From: Seminavis robusta
Lineage: Eukaryota; Bacillariophyta; Bacillariophyceae; Naviculales; Naviculaceae
Direction of reading: 5' to 3'
Length of the DNA stretch: 64,000 nucleotides
Assembly (NCBI GenBank): GCA_903772945.1
Contig: CAICTM010000259.1
Coordinates: forward strand, 19,518-83,517
The position numbers and the translations under genes were made by a program. The notes beneath the pieces are model-generated. The model did no database searches and was not told the origin of the DNA. It saw nothing but the letters and a program-made list of their open reading frames with translations. Positions 49,231 through 60,602 of the stretch are shown in pieces. How positions within the stretch are numbered: the first letter of the stretch is position 1; the number at the start of each line of letters is the position of its first letter.

Positions 49231-51130
49231 GGACGTCCACTTCTACCAGTAGCTAGCTAGACTATTTCCAGCTTGTTACTCGATCGGCTTGGTTATCGAA
49301 CGCGTCGAGCAGAAGGCCGTACCGTAGCATCACCATTGTGGATGTTTCGTGCGGAAAAGATAGCGATTTTCTCAGTCGTGCGTAAACGTTTTCCAGGTTC
49401 TTGTTTCCAAAGACGGGCGAGCCTAATTTTGAAACCGGAACCACATTTTACCTGGACCACCACACCAGCCACCCACCACCGCAGCCACCGCTTTGCCTAG
49501 CTAGCCTCGCCCCCCTCCTCCTTTAATTAACATATCTATTTAGTATTTATTTTCTTCATTTTACCTGGACACAGCTTGATGATTGACGGCTGTCACTCCA
49601 CTCAAAGAAAGGACATCGCACGATCTTAGATCCTGATGCGAAATGAACGCTGACGATGGCTGTCTCTTCTACCATCGTCCCATCCTTACCAGGGATCCTC
49701 TCGCGCCCCTCTCGCGCACCCCCTTTTCTACACTTTCTTCTGTTCTTTCATGCATCGTCCTTGGGCTTTGGTTGTTGCAGTGGGCAGCACAATACCGGTA
49801 CAGGACTAATACCGTAGTGGCAGCAATGCTAGTATAGTAGTATCGTAGTCAAGAAGAAGAAGAAGGCTTGCGTCATCCCTGTCGGAAAGGGGAAAGCTGC
49901 GTTGTGCGCAATCTTTTTGTCGGTGGATTGAATCCAAGTGGCACACGCTCTCTGTAAGGCAGGTCGGCATGTCGAGAACTCTACGCTCTGACACAAACCG
50001 TGTTGCGTTGGGAAAACAACGGTGGAGATGAATCCTCCTTACTTACAGTACTCTACCGCTACCGTATGCTCCCATGATTGAACTGCAAGACGTTCCCACT
50101 ACTGCTATTGTTCCATCCGACGACGCATCGTGTCCCATGGTTCGATCCATCATTTTCAGCCAAATCGGGTGGATACTCTCCCTGCGCTCCCTGCACCGCC
50201 GACACGCAACAACTCGACCGTTTCTAATGTGTTGCGCCAAACGAAAAATTTCCAGCATGCTCCAGCACCCCCAATACACCGTTCGGTTGCAACTCTATTT
50301 GGGCGCCTACCGGTAGGTCATTCTTGACCATCGACGCACGTGTCTTGCATTCCCGTTCCAAAATTGCACCCAGCGATGGAGCACGATGGTCACGTTACAA
50401 GGATGTTGTTTGAATCGGGATGGCATCTAATGCCGTCACGAACAACTGTGACGAAAGTACGCCACACAAATGTAAACACCCTTTCGAACCCTTCGACAAG
50501 CGCAAAGGCCTTGCGTCCGGGCCATTGTGCAAACGACAGCACTGGACGATCTACATACTCCAACAACAAAAAGAAGCCTAATTGGAGCTCCAGTGAGTCG
50601 AGTGGAGTCGAGTCTCTATGAACACAATCTGCAAACGGCAGTCGCGTTTTGCGGGACAGAGGTGACCACGAAACTGTGGTACTGTCAAGTCCCTTCTTCA
50701 TGATCCATGTCTTTGAAACCTTGGCCGTCAAAAATTACGAGGGATTGATTGCCGCTGCTGGCACGGTGGATCCCCCCCCAAGGCGCAATGGCTCTCAATT
50801 GGCCCATCATAACATATTCAAATTCAAGGATACTTCTTTGGATGCACCGCTTGGATCACTACTGCCTGGCAGTGCATCCTACAAACAATATCTGGTGAAG
50901 ACATGCTCAAGTATGGTATCGTTGGGATGTTTTCTGTTGATTCATATGTTATTTTATGGGTTACTTTGAATAAGCAGAAGCATAACTATACTGTACCGGG
51001 CAACAAACATGTCTGGTTCTCTTGACGGTGGAGGCCCCCTCTATGGACTCTAGGGCTCTCTGACTAAACAAAAACACGGAAAGCACAAGCAAATGGCTCG
51101 TGCAAACAAATGTTGAAAAGTGCCTGAACT
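49231..51130. other. 1.9-kb region without recognised genes
   Basis: Contains copy C of the dispersed G-rich repeat (49458-49556), inserted between 14-bp direct repeats. A 107-codon frame at 50649-50969 and overlapping frames at 50340-50731 match nothing I know. ACCGGTA words occur near 49794 and 50308. The distal end holds the 3' side of the metalloprotease gene. Confidence 0.4.
49458..49556 (-). repeat. Dispersed G-rich short repeat, copy C, with 14-bp flanking direct repeats
   Basis: On the minus strand it reads AATACTAAATAGATATG, GGAGGAGGGGGGCGAGGC and GCAAAGCGGTGGCTGCGG, matching copies A and B. It is precisely flanked by CATTTTACCTGGAC at 49444-49457 and 49557-49570. Such a 14-bp duplication is what target-primed reverse transcription leaves, so this looks like a SINE-like or retroposed insertion of about 100 bp. 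Confidence 0.7.
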
Positions 51131-54100
51131 TTAGCCACCAAAGAATCGGAAAAACCGGCCTACTGCTTCCACAATTCCACTGCATGTCCGATCAATGGGT
51201 GCTTGAGTGGGAAACAGCGTCTGTGTTGATGGGAAGACATCCGTATACATTGCCATTCCCTGTGGAGTATACACAGAACTTGAAGCAGCACGCACATTCG
51301 TTACGGTACCATCAACATCCAAGTCAAAAAGGTTATTGAGAACACCATCGACTCCAAGAAACTTGTTGGTGTTGGGATTCCACACAATTGAATCAAGACT
51401 TCCAAGAGAGACACTCAGCTGACCAACTAGAACAAGTGTGCATGTGGATGGATCAATGGTGTACATGGTTGGAGCGGTGCTGAGTTCGAGCTTGGTCAAG
51501 TGCAGAAGGCCTGTGATAGGGTTTGTGTCCATGCCTGAAAATTGGCCCGACAGTATGCCTGAACATATGACCGTTTCAACACCTGTGTTCACATTCAACG
51601 AATACAAACTGGATGATGTTTGAAAGTGTGCATAAAGAACACCATTTCGAAACGCAATACTTCCGGCATAGTTGAAGCCACCAGAGGAAATTTGGGTTAC
51701 CGCTGCAGTCACAGGGTCAACCTTTAGGAGACCGGGTGATGGGGAATTGTTGTAGATGTACAATTCTCCGGATCGAGACGCCATGGTAACCGGTGTGGTA
51801 TATCCCGTCAGATCACCAATGTAACTCACCAATGCGCCAGTGTCACTGTCAATGATGTATAGTCCATCATTGCTTGAATCTGTGCCAAAAACCCAAGTTG
51901 ACCTTGATCCCCCTGGAGTGGGATATGGCGTTGGAACGGGTGTCGGGAACGGCGTTGGCGCAGCAGTAGTAGCGGTGACTTGCAAGTTGTATGAGCCAGT
52001 GTCCCCGGCGTATCCATGGACAAATATGGAATACGTGGTACCAACCGTGGAATCGAATATGACCGTGGATTGAAGAGAGCCGCAGCCATCGTCGTTGCCA
52101 CCTACACACACCAAGCTGGCACAGTCGCCCGACCAAACTGAAATCTGATTCACAAGAGAAGCAATTGTCAGATCGATCGTGTCTGGCAACATGTAATGCT
52201 ACCATTTTGACGCACCATGGAGTCATAAAATGTATCGGTGCAGACGCTTGCAGTCAAGGAACCGCCAGTGCCTGCTACTGAAAACCAGTCGCCAGGTACG
52301 TTCTGCGGGTAAGCAGTGTCACATCGTTGCGATGCATACATTTGTGCCCCGACAGTAGTTCCCAAACTGCTTGAACCAACTGATACAGAAGTGGCAATCA
52401 AACAACCCATTTCCAGGCTTTTGATGTCAAGAGCGGGCGTAGGGGCAGGGGAGACAGGGGTCGGGGCAGGGGTGACGGAAGCCAAGGTAAGCTCAAAATT
52501 TCCGGTTCCTCCCGCGTACCCATCTGACGAGAAAAGTGGCAATCGGGTTAGAGGCGATCTAATGAGCACTCAGTAGTCTGCTTCAACCAAAGAGCTTCTT
52601 ACAGACTTTGATGTAATAGGTTTGACCAGAGATGGTCGAAAAAGTAACCTGAGACTTCAGACTGCACGTATCGTCGTTCCCACCTTAAAGTGGTACAAGG
52701 AATATCTTTGATGAGAAGTTCTTCTGAAGAAGGACGTGTTGGAATGGCTGACTATACCTACCTACACATGTAAGTGAACCGCAGTCTCCCGTCCAAACAC
52801 TGATTTGCGTATCATAGCTGGTTGTTACACAGAGAAGGGAAGGGATACGTGAGAACCCGACTCGCAATCGCCCACACCCATTCCCAGCACTTACCTGGCA
52901 AAGTTGCACGTCGAAGCAGTGATTTCACCCCCTGTGCCAGCCACGCTGTACCAAAGGGCGCTAGAAGTGGTAGAAGACGCACCACCACAGAAAACACCAG
53001 AATACCTTGGCGCACCCAATGTTGAAGCTTCAGTTGTGGATGGAAGGGACAAAGCTGTTGCCGACGAACAACCTTGGGTGTAATGCAATGGGGGGGAAAC
53101 GTGTCAGACAACAACAGCAGCCCAGCACTTTCGTCTCCTCCAATCTCCAATCAAGAGCAACGCCAACAAACTCACCCACAGAGGGATCCAAGACCTCATT
53201 TGGAGTTGGTGCCGGAGTTGGACCTGCTGGCGTTGGTGCCGGAGTTGGACTTGCCAGGGTGGTAATGTCCAACGAATAACTGAACGTTGCGCCCAGGTAT
53301 CCATCTGAGACAAGAAGCGGTGTTAGCTCTGCCTGCATGCGCGTGACTCAGGAAAGAAGCCACATGCCAACTTACAGACGTAAATGTAGTATGTTTGCCC
53401 CGAAGTGGTTGGGAAAGTAACTTGTGACCTAACAGAGCAAAAGTCGTCGTTCCCAACAACACACTGCAAATTGGAGCAGGACCCAGTCCAAACACTGAGC
53501 TGGGTATCACCACTTGGCGTATTACACAACGAAGCCATGACAGAATCGCCAGTTCCGAAAACACTTTTAAAAAAGTGACACATCAGGTTGCAGTCAATTA
53601 TTCATGCATGGCAGTGTAGACGCGCTTTCCTGTACCTACCTGTACCAAACTCCAGGACTGTTGTGGTTTCTTGCAGAGCCACAAGATCGAGAAGAATAGG
53701 TCGTAGCTGTTGAGGTGTCCCCAGTCAACGTTGAGGGGATTGAAACTGAGGTAGCACTCTGACATCCTAGCTGTGGATCTGTTGCGGGGGCTGGGGTGGG
53801 GGCTGGCGTTTGTCCTGGGAGATAGAGGCAAAATTGAAGCTGAGCAGCAGATGATGATGATGGCTTGACCCACAATTTCCTGGACTTACCTGGACAGTTG
53901 TTTGTGGCTGCACAGGTGCTGCTGTCAATATCAACGCTTACTGACATCCAGCCGGCGACAATAAAGGACAGTACATCTGTCGTAGTGCATGATGTGGTAG
54001 GGCTGGTATTTGTGAAGAACTCGCCAACTGCTGAGCAGGTCTGAGTGGCTGCATCCAAGTATGTGCTAGATGATGAAAGGCGATAGATGTTGGTGTACAT

Positions 54101-56580
54101 GAATAAGTTACCCAGCAGTATGGCGCATTCGGACTCGGATGTTGAGCATGAATGAGCCTCGCACTCTCGGACGGATTTGACATACGCCTTGTTTGGCACA
54201 CCGCTACTATGGTGAACCTGCAAAACCGGAGGGAAGATTACAATATTATGTTAAGGTGCGGCTAGAAGGCGATATGGAGGCCGAACCAAAATTTTGTTGA
54301 CTTACGTCGAGAAAGCTTCTGTAGTCACAGACCTAAAGGCAATTTGGGAGATGAAAGTTGAATGATGTGTTCGTACTATCCAATGACAGTATATCCTAGG
54401 AAACTTACACTTCCAATGGATCTACCGTCATCTGGTGGATTCTCCATGTGCCGCAAAACACCACGAGAACCTTGAAGCCTGTAAGAAAAGGAGCAACGAC
54501 AAGCAACATTGTGAGTGGGTGAGTGGGTTTCGGGGAAACTAATATGGACCTGCATCAGGACCGCCCGGAGTGTGGGAATTGCAAGGGAAGTCAAGGTAGA
54601 CTCCACTTGTCTCTATTCTCTCTGCGGTGCACTCACTGTTCCCCAATCAGAAAGTCCGGTGTATCAAGAGAATCGTTCACGTGATATTCTATAACTGTGC
54701 CATAGATATCCGAGTAGCTGGTTGGAATCAGGTCGAGCACAGCGGTAAGGTGAGAGTGTCAACATCAGGAGGCTCCAACTTCACCTGCAAATTTATAACC
54801 TACCCTTCATTCAAACCTCCACTCTGCGCATCGTAGATCAAACCACTGCTGTACCGTGTGACGCCATGAGCTAACTCATGCGCGATGATGTCTACCGTCG
54901 TGAGAGGGGTCCAGCGAATGCAATCACAATCCCCAACTGGAAGTTCTGTGGTTGTCAGCAAGCATGGGATGACCGAGGATACGGATGATAGGTAAGAATA
55001 TATCGTTTTGAAGGCATGCACATCATGGAAGCTTGCACATACCGTTAAAATGGGTAAGGTTTTGTTGTACCGAAGGTGAGAGAACGAGGTTGAAGCATGA
55101 TACAGCAATTCCTTCATCACAACCTACAGGTAATTTCGTTCGAGCGGTAAAAGGCACTGGTATTCCGAAGAAAGGAAAGCAAGAATGAATGGATGGATGG
55201 GTGGGTGGATGGATGGATGGATGCTGTATAAAGAAAAGCTGACCTCAACAAGACAGTCCCACTGGGGCGGACTCCGAGTCCGACTTACTTGCAATAGTTG
55301 CTGCCATAGTGGACCCTCGATCTCACTGATTGCGGACTACTTGATGACGCCGCCAAACCGCCCATGACATTCAGAGCAGACTGCAAGTGCTGGAGAGTTA
55401 CGACCGAAATATAGTGAACATCACTCAGAGCATCACCGCAGGTGGTGGGTAGCTCCACAAGAGCGCCTGTGGACCCAATATACGTAAGAAGTGTAAGGAC
55501 AAAAGCGGTGTTTGTTGGCTCTCAACAACTCCGTGGTTGAAACTTACAGTTGAATGTGGTGGAAAAGCAATGGAACGTTCCAGTATAGAAAACGGAAGGC
55601 ACTGAGCCTGGGACATTGACAGTGCTCCCATCGGATTGGACCGTTGCCTCCGTAACCATGGCATTCTTCCCCGTGTTGTCCAAGTACAAGGATCGTATCT
55701 CCTGTGTGGTTTTGGTGGAAGAAAGAATCAACGTTTCCCGTGTAGCACAAGTGCTGCATAGCTCGGACTGAAGCTCCCGTTGGTCTTGGCGCAAAAGTCT
55801 TCGTTCACTCACGGTTTTGGATGACGATAAAAGACAAATGCTCAGAATGGTGAGATCGTACGAGTGCACAATGACACGGATAACATTGGTTTCCCCGTCA
55901 TCAGTCTCCACAAGCAAATCAGAGAAGTACACCAAGTAGTCTTCTAGCTCTGTAACGTAGATGTAGAGCTTTGGAGGCTCGATGTTGCCACTATCCTCGT
56001 CAACTTGAAATTCTTTGGACAGGTAATGGACGGTAGATTCCTTTGTAAAGCGAGGGGTGTAGCCTCGTTTGACTTGGACAGACGAGAACGATTTTCCAGT
56101 AACCTCTCGAACAGTGAGGCCTTTGAACCCAACGTCTTCCACATGAGCCTTGATATCTGATGTGGCCGCATCGGCCGCCAGTTCTTCGCCGTAGCATTCA
56201 TCCAAGGTTACAACCGAGTCGGATCCATAAATGGGGATCCCATTGATGGCTTCATTGATGCGCAGGCGCTGGACAACACAAGACGACGCCTCTCCATTCA
56301 CTCCGGCAGTGGCAAGACGGACCGGAAAGGCTTGATTGACAACAAACGAACTCGTGGTTCCATCATCCGAAGAAGATTGAGCATGGATGCCTGCGGCATT
56401 TTCGGTCGAGACGGTCTGGAGTCGGGAATAGTCCAAGCCCGTACCTTTGCAGCGCTGTTCTCCTTCGGGCAAGGATGTTAGCACCGATGAAACCCGGGCA
56501 ACTTGACTGAATACGAGTAAAGCCGTAAGTACCCAGCTCAGTGAGGGAGTTTTGCGCCAATGGCACTGGGACAACAACAT
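51131..56580 (-). CDS. Secreted thermolysin-like (M4) metalloprotease with PPC-like modules
   Basis: Sixteen exons in transcript order: 56580-55548, 55466-55289, 55156-55043, 54945-54804, 54717-54637, 54478-54409, 54332-54306, 54217-53890, 53814-53640, 53563-53376, 53304-53176, 53072-52895, 52817-52762, 52683-52603, 52523-52216, 52144-51131. All are GT-AG, about 1,366 residues. A signal peptide and a propeptide of about 340 residues precede the catalytic part. HELAH (about 464-468, in exon 4) with GLNEGYSDIYG (third ligand Glu about 488) and DVHHSSGVPNKAY (His about 550) are the M4 zinc and catalytic motifs. Three PPC-like modules follow, each with ISVWTG and GNDD, separated by PAPTPAPT linkers. 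The last exon codes a propeller-like tail (VDPVTAAVTQI, YTIDPSTCTLVLVG). One extra base near 55125, in exon 3, breaks the frame. Confidence 0.8.
55043..55156 (-). other. Protease exon 3 with an apparent one-base frameshift
   Basis: Entering after CAG at 55157, the frame begins NAFYRSNEITC, the expected M4 NAFWNG-type block. From 55121 on, the frame fixed by the next splice site reads CDEGIAVSCFNLVLS. The two frames differ by one base, as if the A at 55125 were extra. All other junctions of the gene agree in phase, so this is the only break. Confidence 0.65.
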
Positions 56581-57584
56581 GTTTGGTGATTTCTTCTTTC
56601 CTCCTTGGATCGGAAAAACGAAAAAGTAAGACTATCCGGACTCTTTCTCCAAAGCCTTTGGATAATGAATCATTGAACGAAATGCTCCAGACGTGTATTT
56701 GTATGCTTCCACGAGCCCTCACAACGGTCTTCAGAGTGCGCCAAGAGGCTTCAACCGGTCTTTACTATGGGACAAACCTCACTTTCTACCGTTGGAACAT
56801 GGCTTGAGAGATGCACGGCTGCGCCAAGGGAGAGAATGGCCTGTAACTTTCACTGTCATGCCGTAGTGAACATGGAACGCTAGATGTGCGAAATGCTTCT
56901 CCGAACACTTGGCTATGATGTGCGCGAAGCAATTCAATCTAAGTTCAAGGGCTTTTAGGTCTTCGATCTATGGCAGGCTCTTGTAACCCAGCGATGGCAG
57001 CTAAGCTGCCAACTACTTCACGTCGCCAACACTAATAGACAACGATTGTGTACTAGTAGACTATTGTCAAAAGGACAATGGCTGAAGACTGCAGCCTGAC
57101 CTATTGAATTCATTCCAGCCCACAACTATGAGCAACGATCGAGTTGTTGCTGAAAATAAAGACTAAATAGATACGTTAAGGAGCGAGGGGGGCGAGGCTA
57201 GGCAAAGCAGTGGCTGCGGTGGTGGGGGGCTGGTGTGGTGGGCATACGGGGAGAGCAATGAGGACGCGAGCAGCTTGTTGCCATGGTGGCATCATGGCAT
57301 GCACGCAACCCACTGCCAGCAACGATAGCTGAAGGCAGTGTTGGGATTTAGGTAAAAGTCATTTTAACTTTATACTAGTATTTACCGCAACTACCGTTCT
57401 TAAGCTATGTTGAGTGTGAATAATTAACCGTTTTCCGCTGGCTTACAACAATGGCTGGGGACGTCTCAACTTTGAAAGGCTGCCTTTGCCATCTTTTACT
57501 GGCTTATTTGAAAAGGCCGTTGCATGTTTCGCCACCTTCCAAAAGCCAAGACAATCGGCTCAGCAGAAGGAGGACTTGAATTGA
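56581..57584. promoter_or_regulatory. Divergent intergenic region (protease / ERMARD-like gene)
   Basis: Both genes are transcribed away from it. Copy B of the dispersed G-rich repeat sits at 57160-57273. No gene and no clear TATA box are seen. Confidence 0.45.
57160..57273 (+). repeat. Dispersed G-rich short repeat, copy B
   Basis: Contains ACTAAATAGATACGTTAAGG, GAGCGAGGGGGGCGAGGC, a TGGCTGCGGTGG core and GGGGAGAGCAATGAGGACG, in the same order as copy A at 12350-12470. Confidence 0.75.
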
Positions 57585-59903
57585 ATGAGTGAGAAGGTGT
57601 GGTTCGTCGTTCCAAGAAGATTGCTTCTGTCAATGCTGATGGTAATGGTGACACCTCCTCCTCACCATGATGAAAGACCAGAAATCAGGTTTCCATTTGT
57701 GGATCCTTCCATTGCCGCCATCTTGGCCTGTCAGCCTTCTAACGGTATTGCTACCGGAACACCCAGTTTTGGGTATTATTTGAAGAGGAATGCTGGGACT
57801 CTGCAGCTGCAAGGCTGGAAGGAAAATGCTCATGTCTCTCAAGAGCAACGGCTGATTCACTTGGCTTTGGAATGCGATGAGTGTGTCTTTGTACAGCAAG
57901 CACTCTTTTCTACTAAAACATGTACCACTGTTGATCCCCGCGATAGTACAGGTACTAATAGTAGTCAAGATCCAAAATCCCCTGATCAGCAATGCTTGGA
58001 AACTTTGGTGGAGTGGGGTAGCAACAATAATAATAATACGGTGGCAAGCAGTACTGCCAAACGAGTCATGGCCACGCTGTTGGCGCTCAACCGTCTGGAA
58101 GCTGCCATTCGTCGTGCCACGGGGCACCATACTGCCGGAAGAGCTCCCTTGCTCAAAGACATGCTCCAAACGCTACAAGAAACCACAACAACTACCAGCA
58201 GTAGCCAATCAACAGAGATTTCCTCCGTTCTGCAAGTCCTCTTGCTGCCCACTGGACTCAATCTCCGCAATCTACTCTTGCATGGGTTTGTCGCCGATCT
58301 GCCACGACCCTGGTTGGCACTGGTCGTGGTTCTGATTGTCCTATTGGAGCAAGATACTCCAAAGTCAGTGTCGCCCTCCCTTGATAACGATCATGATGAT
58401 CAGGAGTTGTTGCCCAACTTGAGGGCGTACTCTTCCTATGGTCCCATTTTGAAACGAGGTCAAGAGCTGCTCCAGGGACCAGATTTGATAAAGTCCACAT
58501 CAGCCTCTTGGATGTCATCGTTTCACCAGTACCAGCAATGGTGGACCCTCATCCAACAGTGGGCCCAAGAATATCACCATCACACACAGCAGCATCCGAA
58601 TACTACTACTGGATATCCACTCTGCAGTTGTATCCTACTGACATGCCTCCTGGAGCACATGCTACGACAACTCTGGTGTCAGGACAACAATCAACAAGCA
58701 CAAGATTCCAAAGCCAGACCAGCCAAATACTATGTCACACTTGATGGACATGGACAACGACATCAACACAATGTACTGTTGCATCCCTATCTAGTAAAAG
58801 ACGACGGCAGCACCCAGGTTCGAAATGCACTTGTTCAACGATTGGGGGCTCCCACCATGGCACTCTTGGCCGATCTCTACTGTTCTCCGTGTGGCGGACC
58901 CAATCTACGGGCCAGTCTGGCACATGGATCCTGGGATACATGGCTGCAACAAGAGTTATTATTGCGACATTCGTCCACTGCTATTACTACAACTGATACC
59001 ACTATTCCAATAAATCACAACAACAACGAATGGTGCTGGGATTTGGTCCGCGTGCTATTGGTTCTCATGGAAGCCATCATGAGCAATCCACGAAAGGATC
59101 CAGTCAAGCGCAATGCAGTTTTGCTACAACACTACCGCCCCCTATTCTCGTTTACCACCGTGACCTGTCTCAAAATGGAACGGGCCTTGGAACAACTGGC
59201 ACGGCTGCAAGAAGCCATGGTACACTCGTCACACTATCGAGATCAGTTTACAGCCGCAGCCACGACATCCAACACTCTACTAGCATCATGCCAAAATATC
59301 CTGGAATTGCAAGTTGGCGAATCCCAACTGGCGCAACTTGCCCAACCCGTGTACACTCAATGCCGGTACAGTACGACTACGACTACTACAACTCCCTGGA
59401 CCGTGGACGACTTGTTCCACGAGCACGAAACCAACCAACGACTTGCATCTCTGGGAGCGGCTCGAGCCTTGCTGGAGGACGTGCAAGAGGCCACGTGCGC
59501 CTTTTGTAACGGCATGGAACAAATTCTACAACCACAACCACACGGTTCGTTATCGACTCGACAACGAAAACAACGTCTTCGAATCCTGGCCATTCATCCA
59601 CTGGCCAGCAGTGTCTATTCATTTGCGGCCATGACGGCGATACTCCTCATTGACTACGAACTGCAATCTTCTGCAACCGATAAGACGCAACACTCGGAAC
59701 AAGCAACAATAGTAGTGGATCGAGAGACGCTTTTACAAGCCGTGAAACGCTCTCGCATGGTGGTGTCGACCGTGTCCAATTTCATCACAGCCAATGCCGA
59801 CCGTGCAATCAAAGCCGCCAAAGAATACCGACAAGGCAAGGCAGTCAAGGCCGTCTTGGCATCGACGGTACAACCAGTTAGTGGTGGTGGTTCCACAGCA
59901 TAG
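57585..59903 (+). CDS. ERMARD-like (DUF4209) protein
   Basis: Single-exon 772-residue protein. The recognisable features are GLNLRNLLLHGF at about 224-235, LLEHMLRQLWC at about 353-363 and NLRASLAHGSW at about 440-450. These are the two RNxxxHG/RxxxxHG signatures and the central LExxLR helix of ERMARD (ER membrane-associated RNA degradation protein, DUF4209). In the middle lies an insert with DGHGQRHQHN. Short hydrophobic helices (for example WLALVVVLIVLLEQ near 245) may touch a membrane. Human ERMARD is poorly understood, so molecular function remains open. Low-complexity Thr/Asn/Gln runs are scattered, typical of this genome. The ATG lies in TTGAATGAGT. No introns. Confidence 0.75.
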   Translation: MSEKVWFVVPRRLLLSMLMVMVTPPPHHDERPEIRFPFVDPSIAAILACQPSNGIATGTPSFGYYLKRNAGTLQLQGWKENAHVSQEQRLIHLALECDECVFVQQALFSTKTCTTVDPRDSTGTNSSQDPKSPDQQCLETLVEWGSNNNNNTVASSTAKRVMATLLALNRLEAAIRRATGHHTAGRAPLLKDMLQTLQETTTTTSSSQSTEISSVLQVLLLPTGLNLRNLLLHGFVADLPRPWLALVVVLIVLLEQDTPKSVSPSLDNDHDDQELLPNLRAYSSYGPILKRGQELLQGPDLIKSTSASWMSSFHQYQQWWTLIQQWAQEYHHHTQQHPNTTTGYPLCSCILLTCLLEHMLRQLWCQDNNQQAQDSKARPAKYYVTLDGHGQRHQHNVLLHPYLVKDDGSTQVRNALVQRLGAPTMALLADLYCSPCGGPNLRASLAHGSWDTWLQQELLLRHSSTAITTTDTTIPINHNNNEWCWDLVRVLLVLMEAIMSNPRKDPVKRNAVLLQHYRPLFSFTTVTCLKMERALEQLARLQEAMVHSSHYRDQFTAAATTSNTLLASCQNILELQVGESQLAQLAQPVYTQCRYSTTTTTTTPWTVDDLFHEHETNQRLASLGAARALLEDVQEATCAFCNGMEQILQPQPHGSLSTRQRKQRLRILAIHPLASSVYSFAAMTAILLIDYELQSSATDKTQHSEQATIVVDRETLLQAVKRSRMVVSTVSNFITANADRAIKAAKEYRQGKAVKAVLASTVQPVSGGGSTA

Positions 59904-60602
59904 CTAGCTATAGCCAGTTGTCAAAAAGGAAGTGCAAATTAGAGACGGGAAAGTGAGAGAGATGAGCCGATCATGGACCGGCGAATCATGGCATGGCGAA
60001 GGAGGGAAAATAACTACACGCCGTCGGGTCGCGTCGGGTCGGGTCAAGTCGAGTTGACACGATGCCATCGTTCACCGATTACTCACGGGGAAGAGCGGCG
60101 ACATGACGGGTTTCTTGCTTCGTCTCTCCAGCGACAATGCTTCATGTATTTATGCCGGTACCGTACAACGATGCATCCTGCTCTATAACTAACTATGCTA
60201 GCTACGATACTGTACATAGTATGCTAGCTACGATACTGTACATAGTAATACTACGAATAGTTAGTTCCACCAAGAAAAACGTTGACAAGGAACGTTCTTT
60301 GTTTTCGTGCCTGCTGCATGCACTCTCCGTCCCTGGTACCTGGTACACACATAGCAGAGTACTATAGAATCGATTCGATTCGATTCGATTCAATCGATTG
60401 GACCAGTCCAACTTTTCGGACCGAACGGCGGGGGACCATGGAGCAAAGCTATAGGAATAAAGAGCCACTTTCCATCTCAATAGCCAAACGTCTACGCAGC
60501 CATGCAGTTGGAGTATAAGCTGGATGTTACCGTATGCATCGGTACAACATACAGAGCGATGCTCACTGATGACTCACGAGCTATAGAGTACACGCTGTAT
60601 CA
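59904..60602. other. Convergent intergenic region
   Basis: Holds both 3' ends. A short direct repeat (GCTAGCTACGATACTGTACATAGTA) occurs twice at about 60196-60248, and a TCGATTCGATTCGATTC run lies near 60370. No gene is recognised. Confidence 0.5.
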
